NCBI GenBank assembly: GCA_030248215.1
Contig: JASANG010003673.1
Location: 1 to 64,000 of the forward strand
Length of the DNA: 64,000 nt
Reading direction: 5' to 3'
Origin: Enoplolaimus lenunculus
Taxonomy: Eukaryota > Nematoda > Enoplea > Enoplida > Thoracostomopsidae
Shown: one piece after another, positions 48,901 through 57,872 of the stretch
How the letters are laid out: every line of letters begins with the position of its first letter
Numbering within the stretch: position 1 is the stretch's first letter
Notes under the pieces: generated by a model
What the model was told of the DNA's origin: nothing
What the model saw: the letters and a program-made list of their open reading frames with translations, nothing else
The model's database searches: none
Position numbers and translations under genes: made by a program

Positions 48901-51294
48901 GCGCATTCTGTCTGACCTGAATTAAAGTCATGACTACAAGTTGCTTGTGAATGACATCGGCTTCGATTTGTAAAGCAAGGATCTGAAGAAGCTATAATTT
49001 TACCTACTAAACAATCGCTGGGTTATAGAAATATGACCTTGACAACCTCAGAATGAAGTCGATTTCGCGTTTAGAAAAAGTATAGTTCACTATCCGAGCA
49101 AAATTTTTGATAGATTTGCAACATCAGGAAGTTGTGTGTCAACGGTATAATTGCAATGAGCGGTTCAAAACTAGAATTCAAATACCAGTTGAAAACTTTT
49201 GGCTTCAAAATTACAAACTGAAATAAAATCTTCATTTATAAGTTGGTCTTTGACTTAAGCAATATTTCTGCAACCCAGTTATTAAAGAATAAATACATCT
49301 GCAACAACAATTACATATTGCATTGGCTAAGAGCTAAACAGGGTTCTAACAACCCGTCAGCCTGTACCCAAGGGTGCTTGAGATGGATTTCAGATGTTAA
49401 AACCCTTTTTGAAATTTCACCTGTTGGTGTTTAGGCGTTTTAAACTCGGTAGCAAAAGAAACCGTTCACACTTCTAGATTTTTATAGGACGTCACTCCTC
49501 TTTGCGAATCCTGGATACGTTTATCTTTACTTCTAGCACTTATATCGTTCCTGTAGTTCCTTAAAATGTAAAACGGCTCAGATATTAGATAGTAAAAAAG
49601 TACGCAAGATAGTGCTATAACATATTAATTATAGCTATGAATTATGGCATATTCGGTGCAACAGGAGTTCCGATTTCAATTAGAGTTCCGATTTCAATTA
49701 GAATTCCGATTCAAAACGAGTTCCGATACCGATTCATCTTCCAGTATTGTTTTGCTGTTCCGATTCCGATTCTGACGTAATTCAGTTCCGTTTTGCACCC
49801 TGCTAAAATAGACTAAAAGTAAAAGTAAATATGCAGAATCAACTACACAGAAATTTCTCTATTTTTCAACAGAACAGTATATACCTAGGATTTTTAGAAC
49901 GTAATTCCTTGCACAACCAAATTGACTAACCTTCATCTGAATTATCAAAACAGTCATTTTCGCCATCAAGAATCCAAAACGAGAAAAAACAATTTTCAGT
50001 CAACCGACACTTAAATGTATGCGGTTCTTTGCATTTATTTTTATCTGAAATTAAAAATTATACGCGTACTCACAAAACTACTGGCCTGATATGATTGCTT
50101 TCGTACAATACAATACCTATAATTATCTAAAATCTATATTTATTAAAGCTGCAACGCACCACATGCTTATTTTGGGCAGCATTACAACGCAGAAGTAAAG
50201 AATGTTTTGACAATACATAAAATAATAAATCGTTCTACAAAAGAATGTGTACATATAGATTCAACTGGTAGTCTAATTTTGTAATTGCCTTCAAAGTTGT
50301 ATTTACAGGTTGCGATAATGTGTAAGTGTTTAAACCGCAGCCACCAGGACTTACTAGTAACAGCAATTTATATCTAATTATAGAGACTTCACTAAGAAAG
50401 CCAATTTACACACAACCTGTTTTGTATAACAACCGTTTTCTGCATTTTTTATAACCAGTGGATACAGAACGCGAATATAATGAGTGTACTTGAAAAGCAT
50501 TTAATCTCTCGGATAATGCTAGTTCTGCTTGTTTCTTTGGTTTCAACGGAAAAGCTTACACATGAGATCTCTACAGGTTTCAGGAGCGACATCTTTGGCC
50601 ACGCATCGTCCACATGCATTGCCGTGCAGTGTTTCGCACAGTACTTGGCTTTTTGGACATTCTGAAAGTTGAAACATGTATCATAATGGTCAATTATAGA
50701 GTTTCCGTTTTTTTGGTGTTACAGGATACAATTAACGCGTAGTTCTGATGACAAATCCGAGTTCAATCCCTCACAGGCGTTCCAGCTGTGGACCTACCAA
50801 TAATAAGCCGACGCGTCTAGTCGATGATAATTCTACGGTCTGGTAAAAGCCACCGAAAAGTCTGGGAAATGCCTTATTCTCGTCCGCCTATGCGAACTAA
50901 CAAGAGTTGATATTCTGATGGCTGCAAATTGAAGTGGGTTATTACGCTCGATAGTATATGGTGCGTTTGTTCAATTAATTTTGACCTCAGAAGACTCCAA
51001 TACCGAGGAACAGCCCTAAAAATCGACTCAAAATCCCACTAATCTTGTGCGAGTGGCCACAGGCGTACGTTATGCATGTTAAACAATAACAACGGTGGGA
51101 AACACAACGTAGGCATTTTAAGCCGAGTCTGAGTGCAAAGTTGAACTTACGTTCATCAGCACCGTTTGAGCATTGTTTTAAACAGTCGCGGACTTGATTG
51201 AGTTCAATGCATTCTTTTCCGTTACCTCGGCAGTCAAAAATTTTTGTTGCGTTGTTTTTCATGCTGCATTTGCCAGGTATTTTTTTCGGGTATT
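37043..51294 (-). CDS. LDLa/EGF-like/double fibrinogen-domain protein, 20 exons (5' partial)
   Basis: Minus strand, reading 5' to 3': 51294-51151, 50661-50560, 50044-49931, 48982-48851, 47788-47678, 47082-46999, 46821-46699, 45993-45865, 45287-45174, 44391-44251, 43948-43779, 43120-43021, 42162-41968, 41612-41491, 40998-40830, 39998-39850, 38718-38622, 38268-38086, 37565-37444, 37186-37043. All junctions are GT-AG. The ten upstream exons are all phase 1-1, and the whole is one frame of 880 residues ending in TAA at 37043-37045. Modules: LDLR class A-like, short Cys-rich, LDLa, EGF-like; the same four again; LDLa, EGF-like; then two fibrinogen-related domains. Secreted and receptor proteins use LDLa and EGF modules for calcium-dependent binding and fibrinogen-related domains for carbohydrate or protein recognition, often in innate immunity or adhesion. 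Function is not assignable. No transmembrane segment was seen in the visible part. First exon uncertain. Confidence 0.88.
37845..37985. mobile_element. Small 'gtagccag' inverted-repeat element
   Basis: acgccagtagagagctcccg ... cttccctctggctacacaag, with interior gattttcggat-like and ttacaggcgaggttaaaa words shared with 47355-47520. Lies in an intron of fibrinogen domain B. Ends eroded. Confidence 0.4.
39090..39522. mobile_element. 'gacccgaataagaggggg' MITE, copy 1
   Basis: The right end tcttattcgggtccctacag and an interior (cctaattgtagcgcataaat, gaggccaaataaatatcag) are shared with copies at 42555, 45468 and 46060. The left end is degraded. Intron between exons 39850 and 38718. Confidence 0.75.
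40385..40538. mobile_element. hAT-type right end with 33-bp tandem repeats
   Basis: About five tandem units of ccggaaacggacacggattttta type, then gatatctggttgcaccctg ending at 40538, a hAT-type terminus. Lies in the intron joining the two fibrinogen domains. Confidence 0.65.
40830..43948 (-). CDS. Fibrinogen-related domain A, five exons
   Basis: Exons 43948-43779, 43120-43021, 42162-41968, 41612-41491 and 40998-40830 encode about 250 residues. Landmarks: DCADL..., CDFTTLGGGWT (N-terminal motif), VDFKRSWLQYRNGFG and GGYWIG, LGLGNERLHRLT, ENYAEYESVYI with DDYRLRLGN, FSTFDTNANSN in the place of the calcium loop, the cysteine pair C-GEYWKSGWWFDDK-C (canonical C-x12-15-C), NLNVPY, GITW and MIRPKDF. 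Four conserved cysteines are present. The calcium-loop D-x-D-N-D is degenerate. Confidence 0.9.
42555..42998. mobile_element. 'gacccgaataagaggggg' MITE, copy 2 (best preserved)
   Basis: The left end ctgtattgacccgaataag and the right end ttattcgggtcactacag are inverted repeats that also include the agaggggg/ccccctct stretch. 444 bp, non-coding. It ends 23 bp downstream of the donor of the 43120-43021 exon. The target duplication is unclear. Confidence 0.85.
44251..44391 (-). CDS. EGF-like module 3
   Basis: Encodes FCARNRDQCDNSDPDDKC, then EFGCGCPDGYIRRAGKC: EGF order with G-C-x-C-P-x-G-Y. Phase 1-1, joining the first fibrinogen-related exon at 43948. Confidence 0.87.
45174..45287 (-). CDS. 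LDLR class A module 3
   Basis: Encodes YCRAKKMFTCGGKNRCL, then VLDGKYDCGDRSDE, a full LDLa signature. No block-type RDC/Cys-rich pair was found upstream of it in the 45288-45864 intron, so the third block is shortened to LDLa plus EGF. Confidence 0.9.
45468..45795. mobile_element. 'gacccgaataagaggggg' MITE, copy 3, 5'-truncated
   Basis: Shares tccataaacactaatgag, cctaattgtagcgcataaat and the right end cctcttaatccgatcacaat with copies 1 and 2; the left terminus is missing. Intron between exons 45865 and 45287. Confidence 0.75.
45865..45993 (-). CDS. EGF-like module 2
   Basis: Encodes DPCFAGNNQCSKDATC, then QCKCKDKYIGDGRNC: EGF six-cysteine order with Y-x-G-D-G. Close to module 1 (DPCFTNRSRCHSQATC), supporting block duplication. 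Phase 1-1. Confidence 0.9.
46060..46336. mobile_element. 'gacccgaataagaggggg' MITE, copy 4, 5'-truncated
   Basis: Starts inside the family at atgactccaggaccaaataa and runs to ccctcttattcgggtcactac. Intron between exons 46699 and 45993. Confidence 0.8.
46699..46821 (-). CDS. LDLR class A module 2
   Basis: Encodes DGICDLNDSSDCSDQSGC, then VPEWVTDGQQDCADSSDE. The C-terminal DG-x-x-DC-x-DSSDE matches the LDLa calcium cage, with an extra acidic SSDCSD stretch near the start. Phase 1-1. Confidence 0.88.
46999..47788 (-). CDS. Block 2a: LDLa-like exon 47788-47678 and Cys-rich exon 47082-46999
   Basis: The first exon encodes LCGRRKPAKFDCGKNVC, then INKFRDCVQDCPNGEDE, with the same RDC and C-NG-DE features as the exon at 51294-51151. 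The second encodes NCFPGYVKCDGCKCVRPDEA, a shorter relative in position of 50661-50560. The pair repeats block 1a, followed again by LDLa and EGF exons. Confidence 0.8.
47355..47520. mobile_element. Small 'gtagccag' inverted-repeat element
   Basis: caaccccgtagccagctcac on the left and ttcctctggctacgggcatg on the right form an inverted repeat ccgtagccag/ctggctacgg. The interior cttacaggcaaggttaaat is shared with 37845-37985. 166 bp, non-coding, intronic. Confidence 0.55.
48851..48982 (-). CDS. EGF-like module 1
   Basis: Encodes DPCFTNRSRCHSQATC, then ECACKQGYVGNG and IKC: six cysteines in EGF order with the G-Y-x-G-N-G signature before the last cysteine. The DPC start fits a non-calcium-binding or weak calcium type. 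Phase 1-1. Confidence 0.9.
49672..49802. mobile_element. hAT-type MITE, 'ccgattcc' subfamily
   Basis: Ends cagttccgttttgcaccctg at 49802, the reverse of the 26028 start, and contains repeated gttccgatttcaattag units. The left end is caggagttccg. No target duplication seen. Intron between exons 49931 and 48982. Confidence 0.6.
49931..50044 (-). CDS. LDLR class A module 1
   Basis: Encodes KCKEPHTFKCRLTENCFFSF followed by LDGENDCFDNSDE. The F-x-C, the central C and the DG-x-x-DC-x-D-x-SDE calcium-binding end are all present. Phase 1-1, acceptor atttcag, donor gttagt. Confidence 0.9.
50560..51294 (-). CDS. Block 1a: LDLa-like exon 51294-51151 and Cys-rich exon 50661-50560
   Basis: The first exon encodes KCSMKNN..FDCRG..ECIELNQVRDCLKQCSNGADE: LDLa order F-C...C-I...DC...C-NG-DE. 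Between the ends it has RDC where a D-G-x-x-DC calcium cage is usual. The second encodes a run with C spacing CPKSQVLCETLHGNACGRC, unassigned. Both are phase 1-1 and end with gtaag donors. Counterparts at 47788-47678 and 47082-46999 indicate block duplication. Confidence 0.8.
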
Positions 51295-53509
51295 CTGAAA
51301 AATGCCGAATGGAACAACGAAATCCTGCCGTCTTTAAAATAATTGAATCAGCTAAAGTGTTTTCCACTCAATTTTTGAAGTTGATATTACATATTTTTTG
51401 CAAAAATTACACTTCGTATAGCTTATTATTAACTTCTGTCGGTTTCAACATAAGATGAGAGAGTTAAAATCCTGCTGCGTTTCAGTCTATCACAGTTTTT
51501 CGTTTACCGGTTTCTTCCGCTAAGCTTCAATGAAAGGTGAAAAAATCATTTCGACCTCAACCAACTCAAACAGCTTAATTATTCTGCATTATTGAATGAA
51601 AAACACGCAATATGGTTCGCTTTTAAACTTCATTACGTATTAAACAATTCAAAGTTCGTTCACATTTGTTGTAACCGATGCAGTTTAATAAACACACCAA
51701 TTCTTCCCATTTTAAACGACGCTTTTGAGACGGAAGACGCTGACAAGAATAAAATTTGCAGAATCAAGTATGTTACTGCATTATTAATTGATGGAACCAC
51801 CCATCGTTGTGTTATAAACCACATTATATTAATAGGTATTCAAATTACTATAGTCATGACGTCTCAAATATAAATTTTTTATTGAATAGCGTCCAAGGAT
51901 GCAGATATACAAAGGGACGGAATAGATGGTATGTATGTGTTCCTTGCGAAATATCCAAAGAGACGAGCAAAACCTCTTTATATCAGGCTTAAGAATATGC
52001 GTTCTGTTTCATAGAGGTCAAAAAATGTTTTATGCATAAGGCAGTACCCTTCCGAAAACAAATCATAGCTACACCTATGATGGTAGCATCATAAAACAGT
52101 GAGTTTTGAAATTGTCGTGTGCGACTTTAAATTTAGAATTTGACTGCTAATTTTATATTTGCTATTAAGTCATGAGAAGTTGTGATTAAATTTTAAGGGC
52201 GAAAAAATATTTTCGCATATATACAATTGAGAGTTTCTGCTTCAGGTTCAGGCTAAAAGCAGGTTTTACACCTAAATACACTGTTTGCATATATCTGAAA
52301 ACTATCTATAGCATAGGTACTTACACATTGGTGCATTCTGATAAATTAACAGTCGTCGCGCGTTTTACACTCAACTGAAGTCTCTCACGGCATTTTTTTT
52401 GTCAAAATTTCTATTGGTTAAGCGGCAACCAAATGTATATATTTTAAGTTCGTTGAAGCCCCACAACCTTTACAGCTTAAACTTAAATACTCTTAAAGTT
52501 TCGCTGTGCTCCACTTAAATTAATGAGAAAAAAGTATGTATGGTTTTCAGTCACGGGCATCGTACAAAACGTTATAATAGTTCGTCTAACCTATCTATTT
52601 AAAAGTCTGATTTTGCCTACAAACAAAACTATTAACAATTATGAGTAGGTACTAATGTTGGTACACTTGTCCTGTAGTAGTCAACAAGCTCTTTGTTGGG
52701 TACAGATAAATGTTGAAATGTATACCTATACAATGCCAAACAGATACTGATAGCTTTAATGCAAGCATAGTGTTACTTTTTAAGCAGACACTACATTGGC
52801 TTGCTCAATGACTGACTCATTCTATATTGTTCGACAGGTACTGATTCAAAGGTTCATGAAGTATGGGACATGCCACTAGAAAAATAGCGACGCTTAAACT
52901 TTAAAGTTTTGATCTAATCTAATGAGAACGTCTAGGCCTTAAGGACTGCAGTATTGATGAACCCTTCCAAACATAAGACTAGCAACGGTAAAGTGGCGCG
53001 GTGTATACTTTACGGTGTAAAGCCTGTATGTAAATCACGGTGTAACCGGATAACTGTTTCCGTTGCCGTTATATGAATCAAGGAAACTCAATTATTTCTA
53101 TGCTCATGATTAGTTGTCAGCCACTTGAAAATAATTACGTGTTTTTGATATGGATATGCTGTCATTGTTCGATTTAAAACAAAAATGACAAAATTTATCC
53201 GAAATCATAATAAATTGATTCTTCACGTTTCATCTGTGTTCGCACAAACGAAGCATTTTAAACGTTTCTACTTCAATATCGTATTTTGTTTCGGTTTCCA
53301 TTATTTTCATGATGTTAAACAGATGGTAAAAATAACGGAAATGAAAGCTGATCGTGAGGAAGGTAACGTAAACGGAGAAGATATAAATGTATGAAAAGAT
53401 GCGTTCTTAAATTTTTTGCTAATGCGATTTAGTTCAGAGAGCAGCTTGATCTCTGGCACTCTGATATAGGCGCTGGGAGAAAATCAACTCGGCTACGGTG
53501 GAATATTTA
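51295..53509. other. Upstream region of the fibrinogen-domain gene, no exon supported
   Basis: A+T-rich sequence with no module-like cysteine pattern that I could place between good splice sites on the minus strand. Bases 53038-53345 have hAT-type words (gtgtaaccggataactgttt, aaaataacggaaatg), probably a decayed element. Confidence 0.35.
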
Positions 53510-53599
53510 CTAGAGTTTCACGTACGCACAAACAAATGTCTTGAAATTATAACTGCACTTGGTGGCTGCCCTAAGTATGACGACGCAATTTACGTTAAT

Positions 53600-53785
53600 C
53601 ATCGCAACGAAAATCGCTACGAATTTGTGAGCAAATTGTAAAATTTGAGACCGCTTCGTATGGTTAAACGTTGGTGGAATGCACGATGAGTGGGATCCAC
53701 GTCCTGCATCATGGAAACATTTGTATTTAGCATGGCTAACACTCATCACAAAACATACAAAAATAGCTCCCTGTATAGTAAACAA
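53600..53785 (-). CDS. Candidate signal-peptide exon of the fibrinogen-domain gene
   Basis: A minus-strand ATG at 53785 opens MFTIQGAIFVCFVMSVSHA, a convincing signal-peptide pattern (hydrophobic core, small residues before the likely cut), followed by a basic, Cys-containing stretch. It lies 2.3 kb upstream of the first certain exon on the same strand. Against it, I could not find a phase 1 donor in the frame as needed to join 51294; the available donors are phase 0, so at least one further exon would be required. The 51295-53599 stretch shows no exon I can support. Confidence 0.3.
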
Positions 53786-54534
53786 TGAAGGTTTATGATT
53801 GATAATCCAGCCTTAAGAAAAATTCAGCTGGAGAAAAATTTGACATGGACCTCTTAAAACTTTAAAAAAGAATTTTAGCCGGCCGAATTTTCTGGGGGAA
53901 AATTCAACCTGGAGAAAATTCGGCCTGCCACATTGTGTTTAAAATGCTTACACTATCAATGTTTATATTAAAGAAATTTACTGTTGCCAATTTATAAGAC
54001 ATAAATTTCTTTCTTTAAAGATATATAGTTGTTTTGTATTCAAGGAATAATTTTTGGGTTTTGTTGCATATCTACATGTAAAACGAGTTGATCGAATTTC
54101 GATGATATTTCGGGTTGAGCTCAGTTTCCCATATTCCTCTTCCTAAAAGTTTACGTATTGGCGCATCCTCAGTTTGTAAAAGTGAGGAACTTGGTTCAGT
54201 GTTTATCTTAATTTCGAGCCGTCGTCCCGGGTAAAATATTTTCTGAAGCTTATGTCTTTAAAATCGGCAAAATTAAGTCTGGTATTTCACACATATTTGT
54301 CTTATATTTCATAAATGTTTGTCTTTAACACTTAATGAAATTGGCTTAAATTACAAAGTTTTAAGGCTTTAGGTTTCAGACCCATGTTTCATAGAAGTTG
54401 CAAAACTGAGGCTCACCATTCTTCTTTGGCCTTAAAACGATTGCTCATATATTATACAATTTGATTTTGCTTGTTTCAACATTCCCAACTGTGTAACCCG
54501 CTTGTTTTGAACTAGACTACTGAACAGGGTTGGG

Positions 54535-57500
54535 CACCGGAACAACGGTTTATTTTCGGTTATTTTCGGTTTTCCGAGAGATTTAAAAACGGAAAAAACT
54601 TTTTATTATAATCTCAGTAAATTACTCACAAAACAGCGATAAAAATATTGAAAACTGTCAAAAATTAGTTTATCGGACACTTCCGTCATCGCGAAGGCTG
54701 ATTTATTGGGGAGGATTCTGTGGCGGATACTGGAAACCCTAAAGAGGAAGACCGCAAGAGAGATAGTAAAAACAATAGCGAACGAAGCGAGCAGGAAACC
54801 AAACACCACTTTAGTGCTACATCTTTAAATACAAAATCTTGGTTCTCCCATTGGATCCGCCAGTGCAATAATAGTGGGATACATGCCTCCTTTAAACTTC
54901 TATGGAAAGACCAGGAGACAACATGATTACAAGTTCAAAATTCAACGACACTTTTTACTAAAGCCACAGCTCTTCAAAAGTGGTCGCAGGATGAGTAGAG
55001 TTGCGTCTTTTCTCGCCCCAGCAGTCCTACAATGCTAAAAAGTGTGCTATGCAAATGGTTCCTAATCAAACCGGAATTTCGTTTGCATCCTTGCTTACTA
55101 CTAAATACACTTCTTTAATGTTAAAATGATTGCTATATCGGCCAATGTTACTCGGAGGGGCGTTCCGTTTTCCCGCGGGACAGCAACAGTCCAACACTCC
55201 TGCCCATAGATTTGTGCTGGGACGAAGGAACAGCTTCGAGCCTATGTTTTTAAAGGGTCGGGCGGAGAGCCAAGACAACTTTGAGCCTGTGTATTCGCTG
55301 GGTCAGCCGGGACACCGGAAGAGGTTCGAGCGCCTGTTCTCGTTGGGTTGGCAGGGACAGCCGGGACAGCTTCGAGATGTGTTTTGGCTGGGTTGGCCGG
55401 GACAGACGGGACAGCTTCGAGCGTGTATTTTCGTTGGGTCAGCCGGGACAACCGTACAGCTTCGAGTGTGTTTTCGTTGGGTCGGCCGGGACAAACGGGA
55501 CAGCTTCGAGCGTGTATTTTCGTTGGGTCAGCCGGGACAACCGTACAGCTTCGAGTGTGTTTTCGTTGGGTCGGCCGGGACAGCCAGGGCAGGTTTGAGC
55601 CTATGTTTTTGCTAGGTCAGGCGAGACTGTCAGGACAGCTTCGAGCGCGTTTTTTCGTTGGGTCGGTTGGGACAGCCGGGACAATTTCGAACGTATTTTT
55701 TTGCTAGGTTGGGCGGAACTGTCAGGACAGCTTTGAGTCTGTGTTTTCGCTGAGTTGGTCGGACTAGTTGGGACTGCTTCGCTTCGAGCCTATGTTTTTG
55801 CTGGGTCGGGCGGAACAGCCAGGACAGCGTCGAGCCTATGCTTTTGCTGTGGCGGGATAGCCAGGACAGCTTCGAGCTTGCATTTTCGCTGGATCGGCTA
55901 GGACAGCCGGCACAACTTTGAACGTATGCTCTTGCTGGGTCGGTCGGGACAGCCGGGACATCCTCGAGCCTATATTTCTGCTGGGTCGATCGGGACAGCC
56001 GGGACAGCTTCGAGCGTGTATTTTCGCTGTGTCGGTCGTGACAGCCGGGACAGCTTTGAGCGTGTGTGTGTTACTCTTTTGTGTTATGCAGTTTACCTGA
56101 ACCTGTAAGTAGTGTTGTGGTAATAAAATTTTTGTTATCCAGTCGTCGTCTGATTCTTTTAGATATATTTTTGCAAACTAATAAAAAATTGGTACTTTAC
56201 TTAATATACACAACCTGCACAAACGAATGACGAAAGATTTTCGTGTTTGAAGAATGTTTTTAGTTTGCAATTACTTAACAAATTTAATGCACTAGAAATG
56301 TTCATCAATAATCATTTAAGCAATATATTGGAATAGGTTCGTAGCATACGTTTTTCTGGTATAGTAGTCTTAAGTATATTTTTGATGGGACTGCCGGAAC
56401 AGCTCTGTTTCACAAAACATATATGCTACGACGCTATTCCGCTATATATACCGACCCAGCAAAAACATAGACTTGAAGCTGTTTCGACCTACTCAGCGAA
56501 AAGATGGGCTTGAAGCTGTCTCAGCTGTTTCGTCCCTCCTATAAAAACATAGGTTCTAAGCTATGCTGTCCGTCCCAGCAAAAACATAGCTGGAAAGCTG
56601 CTGGGATTTTGAAAAATAATATACATCGTACAGTGTTTAAAAATTGCAACACGTATACATAGTACTAAATCACCACAAGACGTGAGAGCCCCCTCGGGCT
56701 CAAGCGTCAAGCTCCTATTGCTGACTGGTGATGGTAAACACCTTCCATTCCAGTCACTGGAGTTCGAATCCTAGCATAAGTGTAGGTCTCAATGCAAATA
56801 GAAAATGTTCATGTGATAAAGGGTTAAAAATGCATTTGATATACGATAACAGTGTTTATTACAATTTCATCATATACGTAAAGTGTCTAGTGTGTGGGGT
56901 ATTGGGTTGGAGGGGGCACAACCCCTTTGTGAACACAATAAAAGACAACTTTCCGAGATAACACCTTCCATCCTCCACATAGACAACTTTTTGAATTACG
57001 TTCTCGGGGGGATTCAGCCCCCTTGAGACCCGCGCAACATTAAGGAACCCTAAGCAGAATGGGGGCTGCCGTCCCCCTAAGCCCCCGCACTAAGCGGTTC
57101 TCACACTTAAGCTGCAAAGACAAAGCAAAAAATTTTGCTCAAACAATGAATTGTATTGTACGGGGTTCGGTGGCCAAAAGCCACTTGAAAATGCAAAAGA
57201 AAATGTTTTTGTGTCAGTGTTCTATACATGGGCCGTGTCCACGCTGTCCCGGCTGTCCCAAGCGACACAGCAAAAACATAGGTTTGGAGCTGTCCTGGCT
57301 GTCCTGACCGACCCAGCAAAAATATAGGTTCAAAGCTGTCCCGATCGACCAAGCAAAAATACGGTCTCGAAGAAGTCTCGGCTGTCCGACCGACCCAGAA
57401 AAAAATAGGTTTGATGCAGTCCCGACCAACCCAGCAAAAACATTTCACTCCGGGTTTACTGCTGTCCCGTGGGTGAGAGTGACGCCCCTGAGAGTAACAT

Positions 57501-57864
57501 GGGCCGCTATATCTATTTTACAGTTTTCTGTTTCTTTTTGATGCAAAAACTTCAAATCCTGTTTGCAGATTTTTTCCGGACTCAACCCAGCAAGTTTGGC
57601 CATATTAACTGACATGTACTTCTTAGGCATATATGACAACTCTGCAGTGTAAGCAGTATGCGTACCATCTTGTGGTATTAAATGTTAATACTTAATAAAT
57701 TAAACAGTTCTTTGATTTTCCCAATGTCATTTTTCAATAGACAAATCATCAGTCAACATTTTTGCGCTTGACGAAGCATTTAGCACATGTTTTTAAATAT
57801 TTTCGATTTTCCGGAAACAACCGTTTTCCGGTTGATTCAATTGTTCCGGAATAAACCAAACCTG
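54535..57864. mobile_element. 3.3-kb hAT-type element with perfect 8-bp TSD and internal foldback
   Basis: Begins cagggttgggcaccggaac and ends aataaaccaaacctg, with subterminal accggaacaacgg/ccggttgattcaattgttcc. Perfect direct repeats ctactgaa at 54527-54534 and 57865-57872. The interior between 55131 and 57515 is the foldback described separately, leaving about 0.95 kb of hAT sequence. No intact transposase is visible; short frames in the flanking parts (for example minus strand 57445-57639) are not diagnostic. Confidence 0.85.
55131..57515. mobile_element. Foldback-like element with minisatellite inverted arms
   Basis: The outer ends gattgctatatcggccaatg, then ttactcggaggggcgt (left), and acgcccctgagagtaacatg, then ggccgctatatc (right), are inverted repeats. 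The left arm, to about 56090, is a tandem array of 45-62-bp units (gggtcggccgggacagccg, then cagcttcgagcgtgtatt). The right arm carries the same units in reverse (gctgtcccgaccgacccag, then caaaaacatagg) at 56440-56600 and 57230-57440. A middle of 0.8 kb (56100-56900) is A+T-rich and unrelated. Long reading frames in the left arm are products of the repeat. Confidence 0.75.
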
Positions 57865-57872
57865 CTACTGAA

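Noticed and set aside
55130-55707. Plus-strand open frames of 105-161 codons with repeated LGQPGQ/GSAGT words
   Set aside because: They are produced by the gggacagc minisatellite in the foldback arm; several frames are open at once and no independent coding evidence exists.
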